From Pectobacterium punjabense (lineage in GTDB: Bacteria; Pseudomonadota; Gammaproteobacteria; Enterobacterales; Enterobacteriaceae), in the NCBI RefSeq assembly GCF_012427845.1, contig NZ_CP038498.1, positions 372,001 through 436,000 on the forward strand: 64,000 nt of DNA, given 5' to 3'. Shown here one piece after another: positions 32,683-41,282 of this stretch. The position numbers and the translations under genes were made by a program. The stretch's first letter is position 1; every line of letters begins with the position of its first letter. The notes beneath the pieces are model-generated. The model had not been told where the DNA came from. It saw only the letters and a list, made by a program, of their open reading frames with translations, and did not search any database.

Positions 32683-33534
32683 TCAGGCTTTGTTGGCTGA
32701 ACCTGACCAACCAAGATAATCGACGACCACGTCGCGGCAGGCGGACTCCATCATTGCCAGTAAGTCGGACAGCTCCGCCGTTGGGTGCTGATGCAGCGTT
32801 TGCTGCAATGCCGTTTTTCCTGCCTCAAAAACGGCCGCGCCGACGTTGATTTTGGCGACGCCGTGACGGCTGACGCGGCGAATGTCGTCAGCCTTGGTGC
32901 CGCTGCCGCCGTGCAGCGCCAATGGCACCGTTGATTCCCGATGCAGTGCTTCAAGTCGCTCGAAATCAATCCGTGGTGTTACCCCAGCAGGATAAATACC
33001 GTGTGCGGTGCCGACCGACACGGCAAGCAGGTCGATACCGGTTTGGCGGATAAAGGGAACGACGTCCTCCACCTGTGTCATTTTCACCGCGGCGTCCTCT
33101 TGGTCGTAGACCGGCGCGTCGGCGATATGACCCAATTCACCTTCCACACAGACGCCAGCAGTTGTGGCGATGGCAACTACCTGCTGTGTGCGCTGGATGT
33201 TTTCCGCCAGCGGATGGCTGGAGGCATCGATCATCAGTCCGGTAAAACCGGCGCGGAACGCCTGACCAATCAGGCTGAATGCTGTACCGTGATCCAGACT
33301 GAGCGCCACGGGAACGGTGGCTTGTTCGGCCAGCGCTTTAGCCAGCGGCACCGCGAGATGCGGCGGAAAGTGTGCGCTGTGACCCTGATACACATTCAGG
33401 ATCAGCGGCGCACGCTGTTGCTCGGCGGCGGCAATGGCCGCCCGCGCAGTCTCCAGGTTGAAACAGTTGATGGCGAGCACGGCATACTGCTGTTGATACG
33501 CGTCATCAATGAGGGCTTTCATTGCGGCATACAT
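32683..33534 (-). CDS. Class II ketose-bisphosphate aldolase, copy 2
   Basis: Second class II aldolase (283 aa), a clear paralogue of the neighbouring gene with the same motif order: SLDHGTA near 82-88, DASSHPLAENI, VEGELGHIAD, VGTAHGIYPAG and LHGGSG. All zinc-ligand histidines and the catalytic aspartate region appear intact, so it is unlikely to be only a non-catalytic GatZ-type partner. It begins 11 bases after the IIC gene stop. Met at 33534 is used; Met at 33522 is an alternative. Confidence 0.84.
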   Translation of the reverse strand: MYAAMKALIDDAYQQQYAVLAINCFNLETARAAIAAAEQQRAPLILNVYQGHSAHFPPHLAVPLAKALAEQATVPVALSLDHGTAFSLIGQAFRAGFTGLMIDASSHPLAENIQRTQQVVAIATTAGVCVEGELGHIADAPVYDQEDAAVKMTQVEDVVPFIRQTGIDLLAVSVGTAHGIYPAGVTPRIDFERLEALHRESTVPLALHGGSGTKADDIRRVSRHGVAKINVGAAVFEAGKTALQQTLHQHPTAELSDLLAMMESACRDVVVDYLGWSGSANKA

Positions 33535-33545
33535 GGCGGCTCCTG

Positions 33546-34637
33546 TTATTCGAGAGTGAATTTAATGTCTTCGTCACGCACGTTGCTGTCGTCAACGTCG
33601 TCGAACTCTTCATCTGCCTGCGTCACGCGTTTCTTAATCAGCGACAGCATTACGCCGCAGATGACCGTGCCGATACCGAGCGCCAGACAGAACATCAGCG
33701 GTTTGGTAAACAGCGGGACGACAAACATGCCGCCGTGTGGCACGGGTGCCTCCACGCCCCAGACCATGATGAGTCCGCCCGCGATAGCGGAGGCAACGAC
33801 GCAACTGGCAACGACTCTGAACAGGTCACGTGCGGCAATGGGGATGACACCTTCGGTAATCATGCAGATCCCCATCGGGAAGGCGGCTTTCAACGCCTCT
33901 TTTTCAGCGCGGGTGTATTTGTAGCGGGTCAGCAGGAAGGACAGCGTGATGCCGAAGGGCGGAATCATTGAGCCGACAAATTTGACGGCTTCAGGTCCGT
34001 AGATACCATCGACCAGCATGCCATCCGCGAAGAGTGACATCGTCTTGTTCACCGGTCCGCCGAAATCGAAGGTCGCCATCGCGCCTAATATCGCCCCCAT
34101 CAGGAATTTCGATCCGCCCTGCATCGATTCCAGTAGATGAATCAGCGCTTTTTGCAGCCAGACGATGGGCTGGCCGATAAACGTCATCATCAGCAGCCCG
34201 GCGATAATGGTGCTGAGCAACGGCAGGATCATGACGGGCATCAGCCCCTGCATCGAGGTGGGTAGTTTGATGTAGCGGCGCAGCAGTAGCACGGTGTAGC
34301 CGACTAAGAAGCCGCCGAGAATACCGCCGATAAAGCCGGTTTGAATCTGACCGCAGATAAAACCTACGATCAGGCCGGGAGCGAAGCCGGGACGGTCGGC
34401 AATGGAGTAAGCGATAGCGGCGCTGATGAGCGGCACAATCAGCCCCATGCCCCAACCGCCGATCTGATTGAGCATCCACGCAATACTGCCGGTTTGCTTG
34501 CCGACATCCGGACCGCCGATAACCTGCCCGAGGGCAATACAGATCCCGGCGGCGACAATGAGCGGGATCATCCAGGAAATACCGGTAAGAAGATGCCGCT
34601 TTATTTCCTGTCCAACGGTGATTTTTCTGGTGTTCAT
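33546..34637 (-). CDS. PTS fructose-family permease, EIIC component
   Basis: Polytopic inner-membrane EIIC of the fructose/mannitol PTS family (363 aa, about 8-9 membrane segments starting with LLTGISWMIPLIVAAGICIA). Fructose-family EIIC wording includes GSIAWMLNQIGGWGMGLIVP, GFICGQIQTGFIGGILGGFL and FDFGGPVNKTMSLFADGM. The acidic cytoplasmic tail (DEEFDDVDDSNVRDEDIK) is unusual. The frame extends to 34670, but Met at 34637 has a GGGG-containing ribosome site. IIA and IIB are encoded separately just upstream. Confidence 0.88.
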   Translation of the reverse strand: MNTRKITVGQEIKRHLLTGISWMIPLIVAAGICIALGQVIGGPDVGKQTGSIAWMLNQIGGWGMGLIVPLISAAIAYSIADRPGFAPGLIVGFICGQIQTGFIGGILGGFLVGYTVLLLRRYIKLPTSMQGLMPVMILPLLSTIIAGLLMMTFIGQPIVWLQKALIHLLESMQGGSKFLMGAILGAMATFDFGGPVNKTMSLFADGMLVDGIYGPEAVKFVGSMIPPFGITLSFLLTRYKYTRAEKEALKAAFPMGICMITEGVIPIAARDLFRVVASCVVASAIAGGLIMVWGVEAPVPHGGMFVVPLFTKPLMFCLALGIGTVICGVMLSLIKKRVTQADEEFDDVDDSNVRDEDIKFTLE

Positions 34638-34662
34638 AATTATTACCCCGAAATTGAGATAT

Positions 34663-34977
34663 TCAGGCACCCGCTAAAGAACTAGCGACTTTTTCCAGAA
34701 ATTTAATCGGAGATTTAATAACGACCTCCGTTTTTACCCGAACAATAGGCTTACCTTTAAATCGCTCTTCGCCTGTTATTTTTATATCGATGGCCAGAAT
34801 AACGACATCGGCTGCGGCTATTTCATCAGGCGTTAATTCATTCTCTGTACCAATAGTTCCCTGAGTTTCTACTTTGATAGTGTAATTTAAGGCGTTGGCA
34901 CCCTTAATGAGTTTCTCGCGTGCGATATAAGTATGCGCAATGCCTGCCGTGCAGGCGGCAACACAAACAATATTCAT
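34663..34977 (-). CDS. PTS fructose-family EIIB component
   Basis: Cytoplasmic phosphocarrier of 104 aa with the PTS_IIB_fruc active-site loop VAACTAGIAHTYIA; the cysteine at residue 8 or so (CTAGIAHT) is the phosphorylation site. It passes phosphate from IIA to the sugar carried by IIC. Starts 13 bases after the IIA stop; the longer open frame upstream overlaps IIA and is not translated in my view. Confidence 0.88.
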   Translation of the reverse strand: MNIVCVAACTAGIAHTYIAREKLIKGANALNYTIKVETQGTIGTENELTPDEIAAADVVILAIDIKITGEERFKGKPIVRVKTEVVIKSPIKFLEKVASSLAGA

Positions 34978-34990
34978 TTTGAGCCTCGTT

Positions 34991-35470
34991 TTATGTCGGA
35001 GTGACGGGCGCTGTTTCTGCATACTGACTAAACAGCCGAATAATTTTATGGGGATCGGATTCGTCCAGCAGTTGAGCAATCACCTCATCATCGGCCAGCG
35101 CACTGGCAACCTGAGACAGCAGGCGAATATGTGTCGTGTTCTGATCTTCCAGACGCACGGCAAAAAGAATAATGCAGCGAACCTGGCTACCGTCCAGCGT
35201 TTCCCACGGAATATCCTGACGGGTGCGGCCAATCGCGAGCGTGGTCTGTTTTACGGCGGAGGATTTCCCATGAGGGATCGCAATATGGTTTTCAAAACCG
35301 GTTGACCCTTCCGCTTCACGTAACCAGACATCGTGAATAAAATCTTGTTTATTGGTAATGGCACCATCGGCATACAGCAGATCGGTTAATTCATTAATGG
35401 CTTCATCTTTATTAGTCGCGGACATATTGAGCTTCACGCGATTGGCATTCAATATTTTATTGATATCCAT
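34991..35470 (-). CDS. PTS fructose-family EIIA component
   Basis: EIIA-Fru/Mtl type protein of 159 aa accepting phosphate from HPr. The phospho-histidine is in IAIPHGKSSAVK near residue 71, preceded by the family's EGSTGFENHIAIPHG. Organised as a separate subunit, unlike the fused FruB or MtlA. It follows the PRD regulator gene by 48 bases. Confidence 0.88.
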   Translation of the reverse strand: MDINKILNANRVKLNMSATNKDEAINELTDLLYADGAITNKQDFIHDVWLREAEGSTGFENHIAIPHGKSSAVKQTTLAIGRTRQDIPWETLDGSQVRCIILFAVRLEDQNTTHIRLLSQVASALADDEVIAQLLDESDPHKIIRLFSQYAETAPVTPT

Positions 35471-35518
35471 TTATCACACCTCATCTATAAATTTGAAAAA
35501 TTAACGTTAGGCCGAAAA

Positions 35519-37069
35519 TCAGTGAGGGACGGCCTGATGCAGCTGATTAGCGATAACTTTTTCGGTAACACGCTTAATGTCATCGTCGTTAAAAAAGGCG
35601 GAAACATAGACGACAGGAATGTGTTGCTCTTCCAGATGAATCGTAGAAATAATCAACTCAATCTCTTCCTGTTGGCAAAACGTCTGCATATTACTGGCAG
35701 AGATCACGCCAACAATAATCCAGTCAGGAAATGCACGCAGGATACGATTTTTTAATAGATGTGATGTTCCTACGCCGCTGGAACACACCACCAGAATACG
35801 TTTATGGGCAATTTGGCGTTCCAGCGCGGCTTGAAAATGAATGGTCAGATAGCCAATTTCATCCTCAGCGACCGGTTTTAATTGGAACCGCTGACAGACT
35901 TCGCTCATTGCCTGCTGAGTCATGTCATAAATATCGATAAATTCATTTTTTATATCGTCTAATAACGGGTTTCGAATATGTATTTGGTACTTTAAACGGT
36001 TAAGCAACGGCTTGATGTGAATAAGCAATCCCTCATGTAATAACTTATCCGAGCGCAAATCGATATTAATTAAATCAGAAAATATCTGCGTCAATGCGCG
36101 CGTGATTCTGCGCGATTCACCGTTAGAGAATTGATAGCGAAGCAGTTGGTTATTCGCCCGTTCCTCCATCACAATGCCGGAAGAAATAATATATTGGTAA
36201 ATAAACCAGACTTCATCCGAAGGTAGCGTGCTCTCGACTCGCTGCTCTATTTGGCTCACCATATTTTGAGCGATGGAGAATATACGATTATCAATCTGCT
36301 GATGAACGGATTCTTCCGCCATCATTAACGCTTTTCCCTGCACAATACGGTGCATCATAATTAAGGTATGCGTGAAAATATTGATGTAATAGGGCTCACC
36401 GAGCGGATAAGAAAGCTGTCTTTCCATGCCCTGTAACAGCGATTCGACGAAGGACACGTCTTCTTCACCGAAATAGTTAACCAGCGCTTTATAGCTGCCG
36501 GGGTCGAGACGAGAATGGCTTAGCGGGCCGGGTTCTTTGTGGTGCATGACGTCATTAATGAGCGAGGCCATTGCCTGACGTACCTGATTTTCACTGCCTT
36601 CAATGTGCGTGCCACTCTGGCTGCGCACCAGCGTCAGCCCCAGTGGATGTAGCCAGCTTTCGATGATTTTCAGGTCGTTAACGATAGAGGCGCTGCTGAT
36701 AAAATAGCGTTCTGACAGCTTGCTGATAGACGTTTCATGAGGCGTATCGCTTAACAGCTGCGAGGCAATTTTGACGCGACGCGCATTGTTGATCAGCGCA
36801 TCGGCATCCCCGTCATCCACGACAATTTGCTGTTCCAGCAATGCGCGGTGTCGATCGTCATCTGTGGTTAACATGATTCCCGCACCAACCTTTTTGTCTG
36901 GATAAATATTCCAGACAGAAAGGAAGGCTTCGACAAATTGCATATCACGATAGACGGTTTTTTCCGACACATCGAGGTACTGTGCAATATCTTTAACCGT
37001 TACATATCCCTGGTGTTGTAACAGATATTTCAATAAACGGTTCTGACGGGAGGTGAGTGGTTGCATCAT
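35519..37069 (-). CDS. PRD-containing PTS regulator (BglG/MtlR type)
   Basis: A 516-aa transcription activator or antiterminator. An N-terminal HTH (TVKDIAQYLDVSEKTVYRDMQFVEAF near 18-43, split here for length) is followed by a second HTH (SKLSERYFISSASIVNDL), two PRD domains (about 170-390) carrying histidines targeted by the PTS, and a C-terminal EIIB-like domain with the cysteine loop VVCSSGVGTSHLL near 410-422. There is no EIIA domain at the end. It is first in the operon and probably activates its own transcription when the sugar is present. Start at 37069 or the adjacent Met. Confidence 0.86.
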   Translation of the reverse strand: MMQPLTSRQNRLLKYLLQHQGYVTVKDIAQYLDVSEKTVYRDMQFVEAFLSVWNIYPDKKVGAGIMLTTDDDRHRALLEQQIVVDDGDADALINNARRVKIASQLLSDTPHETSISKLSERYFISSASIVNDLKIIESWLHPLGLTLVRSQSGTHIEGSENQVRQAMASLINDVMHHKEPGPLSHSRLDPGSYKALVNYFGEEDVSFVESLLQGMERQLSYPLGEPYYINIFTHTLIMMHRIVQGKALMMAEESVHQQIDNRIFSIAQNMVSQIEQRVESTLPSDEVWFIYQYIISSGIVMEERANNQLLRYQFSNGESRRITRALTQIFSDLINIDLRSDKLLHEGLLIHIKPLLNRLKYQIHIRNPLLDDIKNEFIDIYDMTQQAMSEVCQRFQLKPVAEDEIGYLTIHFQAALERQIAHKRILVVCSSGVGTSHLLKNRILRAFPDWIIVGVISASNMQTFCQQEEIELIISTIHLEEQHIPVVYVSAFFNDDDIKRVTEKVIANQLHQAVPH

Positions 37070-37272
37070 ATTACCCTCATGCGTATTTAGATTTTCTGAT
37101 GCTTATCGAATTGATAATTTTTTCTAAATGATTCCCTGTTTTATTTTTCTGTGCATTTATTTAAATAGCGTGCTGTAGTGATTAATCTAGTCGTGATAGT
37201 CGATAGGGACAATACTAAATGCTGTCCGCCGAATAGGACAAAAATAAAACAGGGTGTTGAGTGGATATTAAT

Positions 37273-37288
37273 TGGGATCGCGATCACG
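37273..37288. promoter_or_regulatory. CRP-like site upstream of the PTS operon
   Basis: TGGGATCGCGATCACG fits TGTGA-N6-TCACA with two mismatches, about 200 bases upstream of the regulator start. The surrounding 37070-37380 interval contains no gene and is A/T-rich. CRP control of a PTS operon is plausible but unproven. Confidence 0.35.
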
Positions 37289-37384
37289 CTATCATGGGTA
37301 ATAATTGTGATCTCACCTGCATATTAATTGTTTCGTTAAAAAATGCAGTGAAAATAAGAATATGAGCAAGTCAGAGCGAGGGGA

Positions 37385-37422
37385 AATAAAAAAAGCAAGA
37401 AAGCCGTGGTGCGCTTTCTTGC
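37385..37422 (-). terminator. Terminator of the TonB receptor gene
   Basis: Ten-base stem GCAAGAAAGC/GCTTTCTTGC (37395-37404 with 37413-37422); the long A run before it on the + strand gives a U tract for minus-strand RNA. Confidence 0.85.
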
Positions 37423-37487
37423 CTGATAAGGTAGCGATGCCCGAACTGAACATCGCCTTATTTCAGTAAATCAGCGCATCGTGCCGA

Positions 37488-39890
37488 TTAGAAGTCCACA
37501 TTCACACCAAGCTGGAAGGAACGGCCGGGAGCAGTAGACAGCGCGCGATCGTATTGCCCTTGTCGGTCATTGGTTTCAATCTGACGGCTGCTCAGGTAGT
37601 CCCAATATTTACGGTCCGTCAGGTTATACACGCCACCACTGATTTTCACGTCTTTGGTCACGCGATAGTAGGCGGTCAGATCCACCATGCCATAGCCGGG
37701 AATCCGCATATATTCGGCTGTTGAGCCAGTAATCGCGTTGCCTGCATTGGTATAGCTTTCACGGCTGGTATCCTTCGCCTGTTTCCCTTTCTGGAAGGTC
37801 GACGTCAGAGCGGCACCGTAGCGCTGTGAAGGATCGTCATAGGCGATGCCAACAACCGCTTTCATCGGGGCTACGCTGTCGAGATCGACATAGCGGTCGC
37901 CAAGGTAGCGAGATTGTGATTGACCTTTGGTATAACCAAACGCCAACGTGGTGCTGAGCCCATCAACCGTTGGGAACCAGGTGCCTAGCTGTATTTTGCT
38001 GCTGATTTCACCGCCGTAGATGTAGGCTTTATCACGATTTTCTGCCTGAAATATCGTATTGATATTGTTTGGCACATTGGTAAATTTATCGGGGTTAGCA
38101 GCACGGCGGTAGCGGGTATTGGCGATAAAGTTCTTATACGTGTTGTAGAACAGCGCCGTGCGGAAGGTGACGCCCTCTGTTGCCTCGCCTTTTAATCCCC
38201 ATTCTACGTTGTTGCTGGTTTCCGTTTTGAGGTCGCTATTGCCGATAAAGGCGTACTGTATAGGCCCAGCAAAGTTGGCATCAAGATTGGTGCTGCCATA
38301 AAGCTGGCTGGCATCGGGGAACTGTGCGCCGCGGCGGTACTGCAAATAGGTTGTCAGCGTTGGGGTTATGTCGTAGAGGAAACTCAGTGAAGGCAGAATT
38401 TGCGTATCACTGTTGGCTTTACCGTACAGTCTGTTGACATCGGATTCACTGATGACACTACCGTCACCGCTCAGGCGAACCGTATTGGTCGGTTTGGTAC
38501 GCTGGTGGACGGCGCGCACGGCTGGAACAACCGAGAAGGCGTGCCCGGCCAGATCCCAAGAGATAGTATCTTGCACGAAGCCGCCGACGGTGTAGCTGTC
38601 GCTATCGGCTTCTGGCTGCATGATATTATTCGCACCCGTTTGGTTAGGCGATTGCCTGAATGGACGCTCTGTCTTGGTTTGGCTGGCATTGAGACCCCAG
38701 CTAAACTCGTGACGATCCCAGCTTTTCACCAGGTGGGTATCGAAGCCGTACGTTTTTACATTGTAATCAGAATAGACGCGGTGGCTATCGGCTGCCGCCA
38801 TTCCTGTTGTCGCTGGTAACCAGGTATTGTCGTGTGATTCGCTGTTTTGGAAGTAAATGCGGCTATCAACCAGATCAACCAGCGTGTTGTTAACGGGCGT
38901 CCAGCGATCTTTCAGGCTGGCGCTCCAACGGCGTGTCTCGCTGCTCTGTTGCGCCGTGCCGTAAATGGTATTGTTGCCGCTTGGCAAGTTACCCCAGTAA
39001 TCGTAATGGGTGTGGTTGGTTTTATGATAATAATCCAGCGTACCGGTGAGTTGATGCTCGTCGTTGGCCTGCCAAATACCGGACGCCAAAATGGCGTTAG
39101 AGTGCCAGTTGGCAGGGTAAGCGGCGATCTCGTCGCTGTTATTGCGCGTTTGCTGGCCGTCACGACGGCTGAGTACGACAATGCCGCGCAGTTCGGCATC
39201 CCCGCCTGCGGCGGTGATGCCGTTATGCCAACCATGGTTGGCAGAGTCGAAGTCACTCTGAAGACCGAAGTAGTCTTGCTTACCCGCTTTCAGATAATCA
39301 TCGGCAGATTTTGGTCGAAATGAGACGCTGCCTCCGAGTGCGCTGATGGTATTTTCTGCGGAGGTGACGCCTGACTCAATATCAACGCGGCTGTACAGGT
39401 AAGGATCGATATAGTCGCGTCCCATACCGAACGTATTGAATCCGGCGCGGCTGGCGTAGCTACGACCTGTTGCATTAGGCAGAGCGATGCCATCGGTATC
39501 GATCGCAACACGGTTGCTTTCTATCCCGCGAATGTTGTAGCCCGTGTAGCCACCGCGGTCGAAGCCACTTTTCCCCGTATTGCTACCGCCGCTGGAGCCC
39601 GTTGCGCTGATTAACGGCTGGTAACGCATGATGGTGCCAAAATCGTTACCGCCATTTTTCTGCATGTCATTGGCTGTGATTGCAACTGATGAGCCCGCTT
39701 TTTTCTCAACTTCAGGTGCGTGCACAGTCATGACGTCACCCGTCGGTTCCGTTTTAGCCGCTGGATTGTCTTGCTTCTTCACGTTGAGTGCGTTGTTGCC
39801 TGTGGTGCTATCCGCTGCCATGCTGTTCAGCGCGGCGCCAGTCAAGATGCCGGTGAGAAGAATTTTATTTAAATTCTTGTTAATTAACAT
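37488..39890 (-). CDS. TonB-dependent outer-membrane receptor, heme/hemoprotein-receptor-like
   Basis: An 800-aa outer-membrane transporter. Signal peptide at 1-25 or 26 (MLINKNLNKILLTGILTGAA...), TonB-box-like DVMTVHA near 52-58, plug domain (about 60-190, with YNIRGIESNRVAIDTDGI), then a beta-barrel ending in aromatic Phe (VNVDF). The strand YLQYRRGAQFPDASQLYGS and the following SDLKTETSNNVEWGLKG resemble the FRAP/NPNL-type region of hemoglobin/transferrin-type receptors, so heme or an iron-protein ligand is the best guess; a siderophore cannot be excluded. Two overlapping Fur boxes precede it. It uses energy from TonB-ExbBD; exbBD lie 17 kb away. Confidence 0.88.
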   Translation of the reverse strand: MLINKNLNKILLTGILTGAALNSMAADSTTGNNALNVKKQDNPAAKTEPTGDVMTVHAPEVEKKAGSSVAITANDMQKNGGNDFGTIMRYQPLISATGSSGGSNTGKSGFDRGGYTGYNIRGIESNRVAIDTDGIALPNATGRSYASRAGFNTFGMGRDYIDPYLYSRVDIESGVTSAENTISALGGSVSFRPKSADDYLKAGKQDYFGLQSDFDSANHGWHNGITAAGGDAELRGIVVLSRRDGQQTRNNSDEIAAYPANWHSNAILASGIWQANDEHQLTGTLDYYHKTNHTHYDYWGNLPSGNNTIYGTAQQSSETRRWSASLKDRWTPVNNTLVDLVDSRIYFQNSESHDNTWLPATTGMAAADSHRVYSDYNVKTYGFDTHLVKSWDRHEFSWGLNASQTKTERPFRQSPNQTGANNIMQPEADSDSYTVGGFVQDTISWDLAGHAFSVVPAVRAVHQRTKPTNTVRLSGDGSVISESDVNRLYGKANSDTQILPSLSFLYDITPTLTTYLQYRRGAQFPDASQLYGSTNLDANFAGPIQYAFIGNSDLKTETSNNVEWGLKGEATEGVTFRTALFYNTYKNFIANTRYRRAANPDKFTNVPNNINTIFQAENRDKAYIYGGEISSKIQLGTWFPTVDGLSTTLAFGYTKGQSQSRYLGDRYVDLDSVAPMKAVVGIAYDDPSQRYGAALTSTFQKGKQAKDTSRESYTNAGNAITGSTAEYMRIPGYGMVDLTAYYRVTKDVKISGGVYNLTDRKYWDYLSSRQIETNDRQGQYDRALSTAPGRSFQLGVNVDF

Positions 39891-40004
39891 AATGATACTC
39901 TGCTATAAGGTTGTTCTGGCCAGCGGCGTTGAGGAAACATGGCGTGCTGGTAGCTAACGTCTGCAAGGGAAATGCAAAACGGCGAATAACATTAACTATC
40001 ATGT

Positions 40005-40041
40005 GGTAATGATAATTATTATCAATATGTTAATCATTATC
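40005..40041. promoter_or_regulatory. Two overlapping Fur boxes upstream of the TonB receptor
   Basis: GGTAATGATAATTATTATC (40005-40023) matches the 19-base Fur consensus GATAATGATAATCATTATC at 17 positions. A second, CAATATGTTAATCATTATC (40023-40041), matches at 15. They lie 115-150 bases upstream of the receptor start and about 100 bases upstream of the divergent small gene at 40143. Iron repression is strongly suggested. Confidence 0.8.
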
Positions 40042-40142
40042 GTTTGTTGCGGCAATGATGATGAATAATTCTTAATGAAACGGTTTGTCGGCTAGCAAAC
40101 TCTAAAGCAGGCTGTGCCTGCGTGATGTATCAATGAGGTGTA

Positions 40143-40478
40143 ATGAAATTACCGACTTACGAAACCGATCGCTACGAGCTGGACGATGGCGAAGCGATTA
40201 ACCGTGAGTACCCAGATTCATTCTGGATTCCGGCCAAAGCAATGCGTGAATCGCTGGAACCCGGAGATTTTGTTAAGTTGATCTTCCGTATGGAGGAAAC
40301 GGCGGGCTCTGACGATCTTTCAGTAGAAAGAATGTGGGTCAACGTGACGAAAAAGCACCCAGCGTTTTACGAAGGGGTTTTAGATAACGAGCCTACGGGA
40401 AGCGACTGTGTGCAATGCGGTCAGACGGTTACGTTTCATGCTTGCCACGTGATTGCTATCTATGGAAAGAATGAATAA
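40143..40478 (+). CDS. DUF2314-like small protein, probable orphan immunity protein
   Basis: Cytoplasmic acidic protein of 111 aa without signal peptide or membrane segment. The pattern VERMWVNVTKKHPAFYEGVLDNEP ... GQTVTFHACHVIAIY (split motif near 60-106) fits the DUF2314 domain, in which a W-containing strand is followed by a G-x-L-x-N-E-P turn. DUF2314 genes are common in polymorphic-toxin immunity loci. A GAGGTG ribosome site precedes the ATG. No toxin or Rhs/CdiA tip is nearby. It may share the intergenic region containing the Fur boxes. Confidence 0.6.
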   Translation: MKLPTYETDRYELDDGEAINREYPDSFWIPAKAMRESLEPGDFVKLIFRMEETAGSDDLSVERMWVNVTKKHPAFYEGVLDNEPTGSDCVQCGQTVTFHACHVIAIYGKNE

Positions 40479-40566
40479 CGGCATCGCTAACACGAGTGAT
40501 GTTCGTGCTGATTTCACTATGTTTAGCGTCGCAGTACGGCGATCCTATGATGCAAGGTGACTAACG

Positions 40567-41070
40567 ATGTTTATTGAAATACCTCAATCTGTTTTTCCAC
40601 TGTTTCACGCGGCAGGCTGGCCGCATGTCGAACCGCAACCAATCCCGCCGTTTGTGCCAGAGAATCATCCGGCCGCTGACATCCTGCACGCGTTCAGCGG
40701 GTTGACGGTCGGGCAGTGCGGCGCAGGAGAAGAGTGCGCCAGTGGTGATATTATTTTTGGCGGCAGTGAGGATTTGCAGGAGGATGAAACGCTACTTGAG
40801 TGGCAAGGTATTCTGAATACGACGCTGATTCTCATTGGTGAGACTCATCATTCGCACGCTGCCTTGCTGATGGATAGCGCGGGTGCCTGCTACGGGATGA
40901 GCTTTATACATGAGGCATTCTGGTTTGAAGGGGCGTCTTTTGAGGTCGCTGTTGAGCGCATTCTGCTTGGCCGGAAGGGGAAACCCATGCTGCGGCCAGA
41001 CCAACCGTCAATATCCGTCTATGGCGAGACGATTACTGCCGATCATCCGAGCGTCCACCATTACTGCTAG
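40567..41070 (+). CDS. SUKH-3-like protein, probable orphan immunity protein
   Basis: A 167-aa cytoplasmic protein with SUKH-3-type layout: an N-terminal FPLFHAAGWPHVE (family: x-L-x-x-A-G-W), ADILHAFSGLTVGQCGAGEE (near 38-57; F-G-G-L-type turn), then LILIGETHHSHAALLMDSAG (near 97-116), where SUKH-3 proteins have P-l-G-E...l-x-i-D-x-x-G, and CYGMSF. SUKH proteins neutralise contact-dependent or secreted nuclease toxins. It follows the DUF2314 gene by 88 bases in the same orientation, with an AAGGTG ribosome site. Domain assignment is from pattern reading, not a search. Confidence 0.6.
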   Translation: MFIEIPQSVFPLFHAAGWPHVEPQPIPPFVPENHPAADILHAFSGLTVGQCGAGEECASGDIIFGGSEDLQEDETLLEWQGILNTTLILIGETHHSHAALLMDSAGACYGMSFIHEAFWFEGASFEVAVERILLGRKGKPMLRPDQPSISVYGETITADHPSVHHYC

Positions 41071-41282
41071 CCGCTTGCTTCGGTAACGTTGGATTCACAC
41101 CGGCCATCGCCTGGCGTGAGGGTTTTCTGAGAACAACATCGTTTCCTGTGACGCAGTTTCCTGCTAACTGTTCCCTGTGACATCACCTCATCAGATAAGG
41201 TACTATTCCCGCCAAACATACCGCCACTATGGCGTGCCGGAAAGCGTAACCATCGCGCCGCGATGTGAGGGAAATGAGATAA

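Noticed and set aside
40567..41070. Prophage or toxin fragment
   Set aside because: No phage, Rhs or secretion genes are nearby; the protein pattern fits a cytoplasmic immunity-type fold better.
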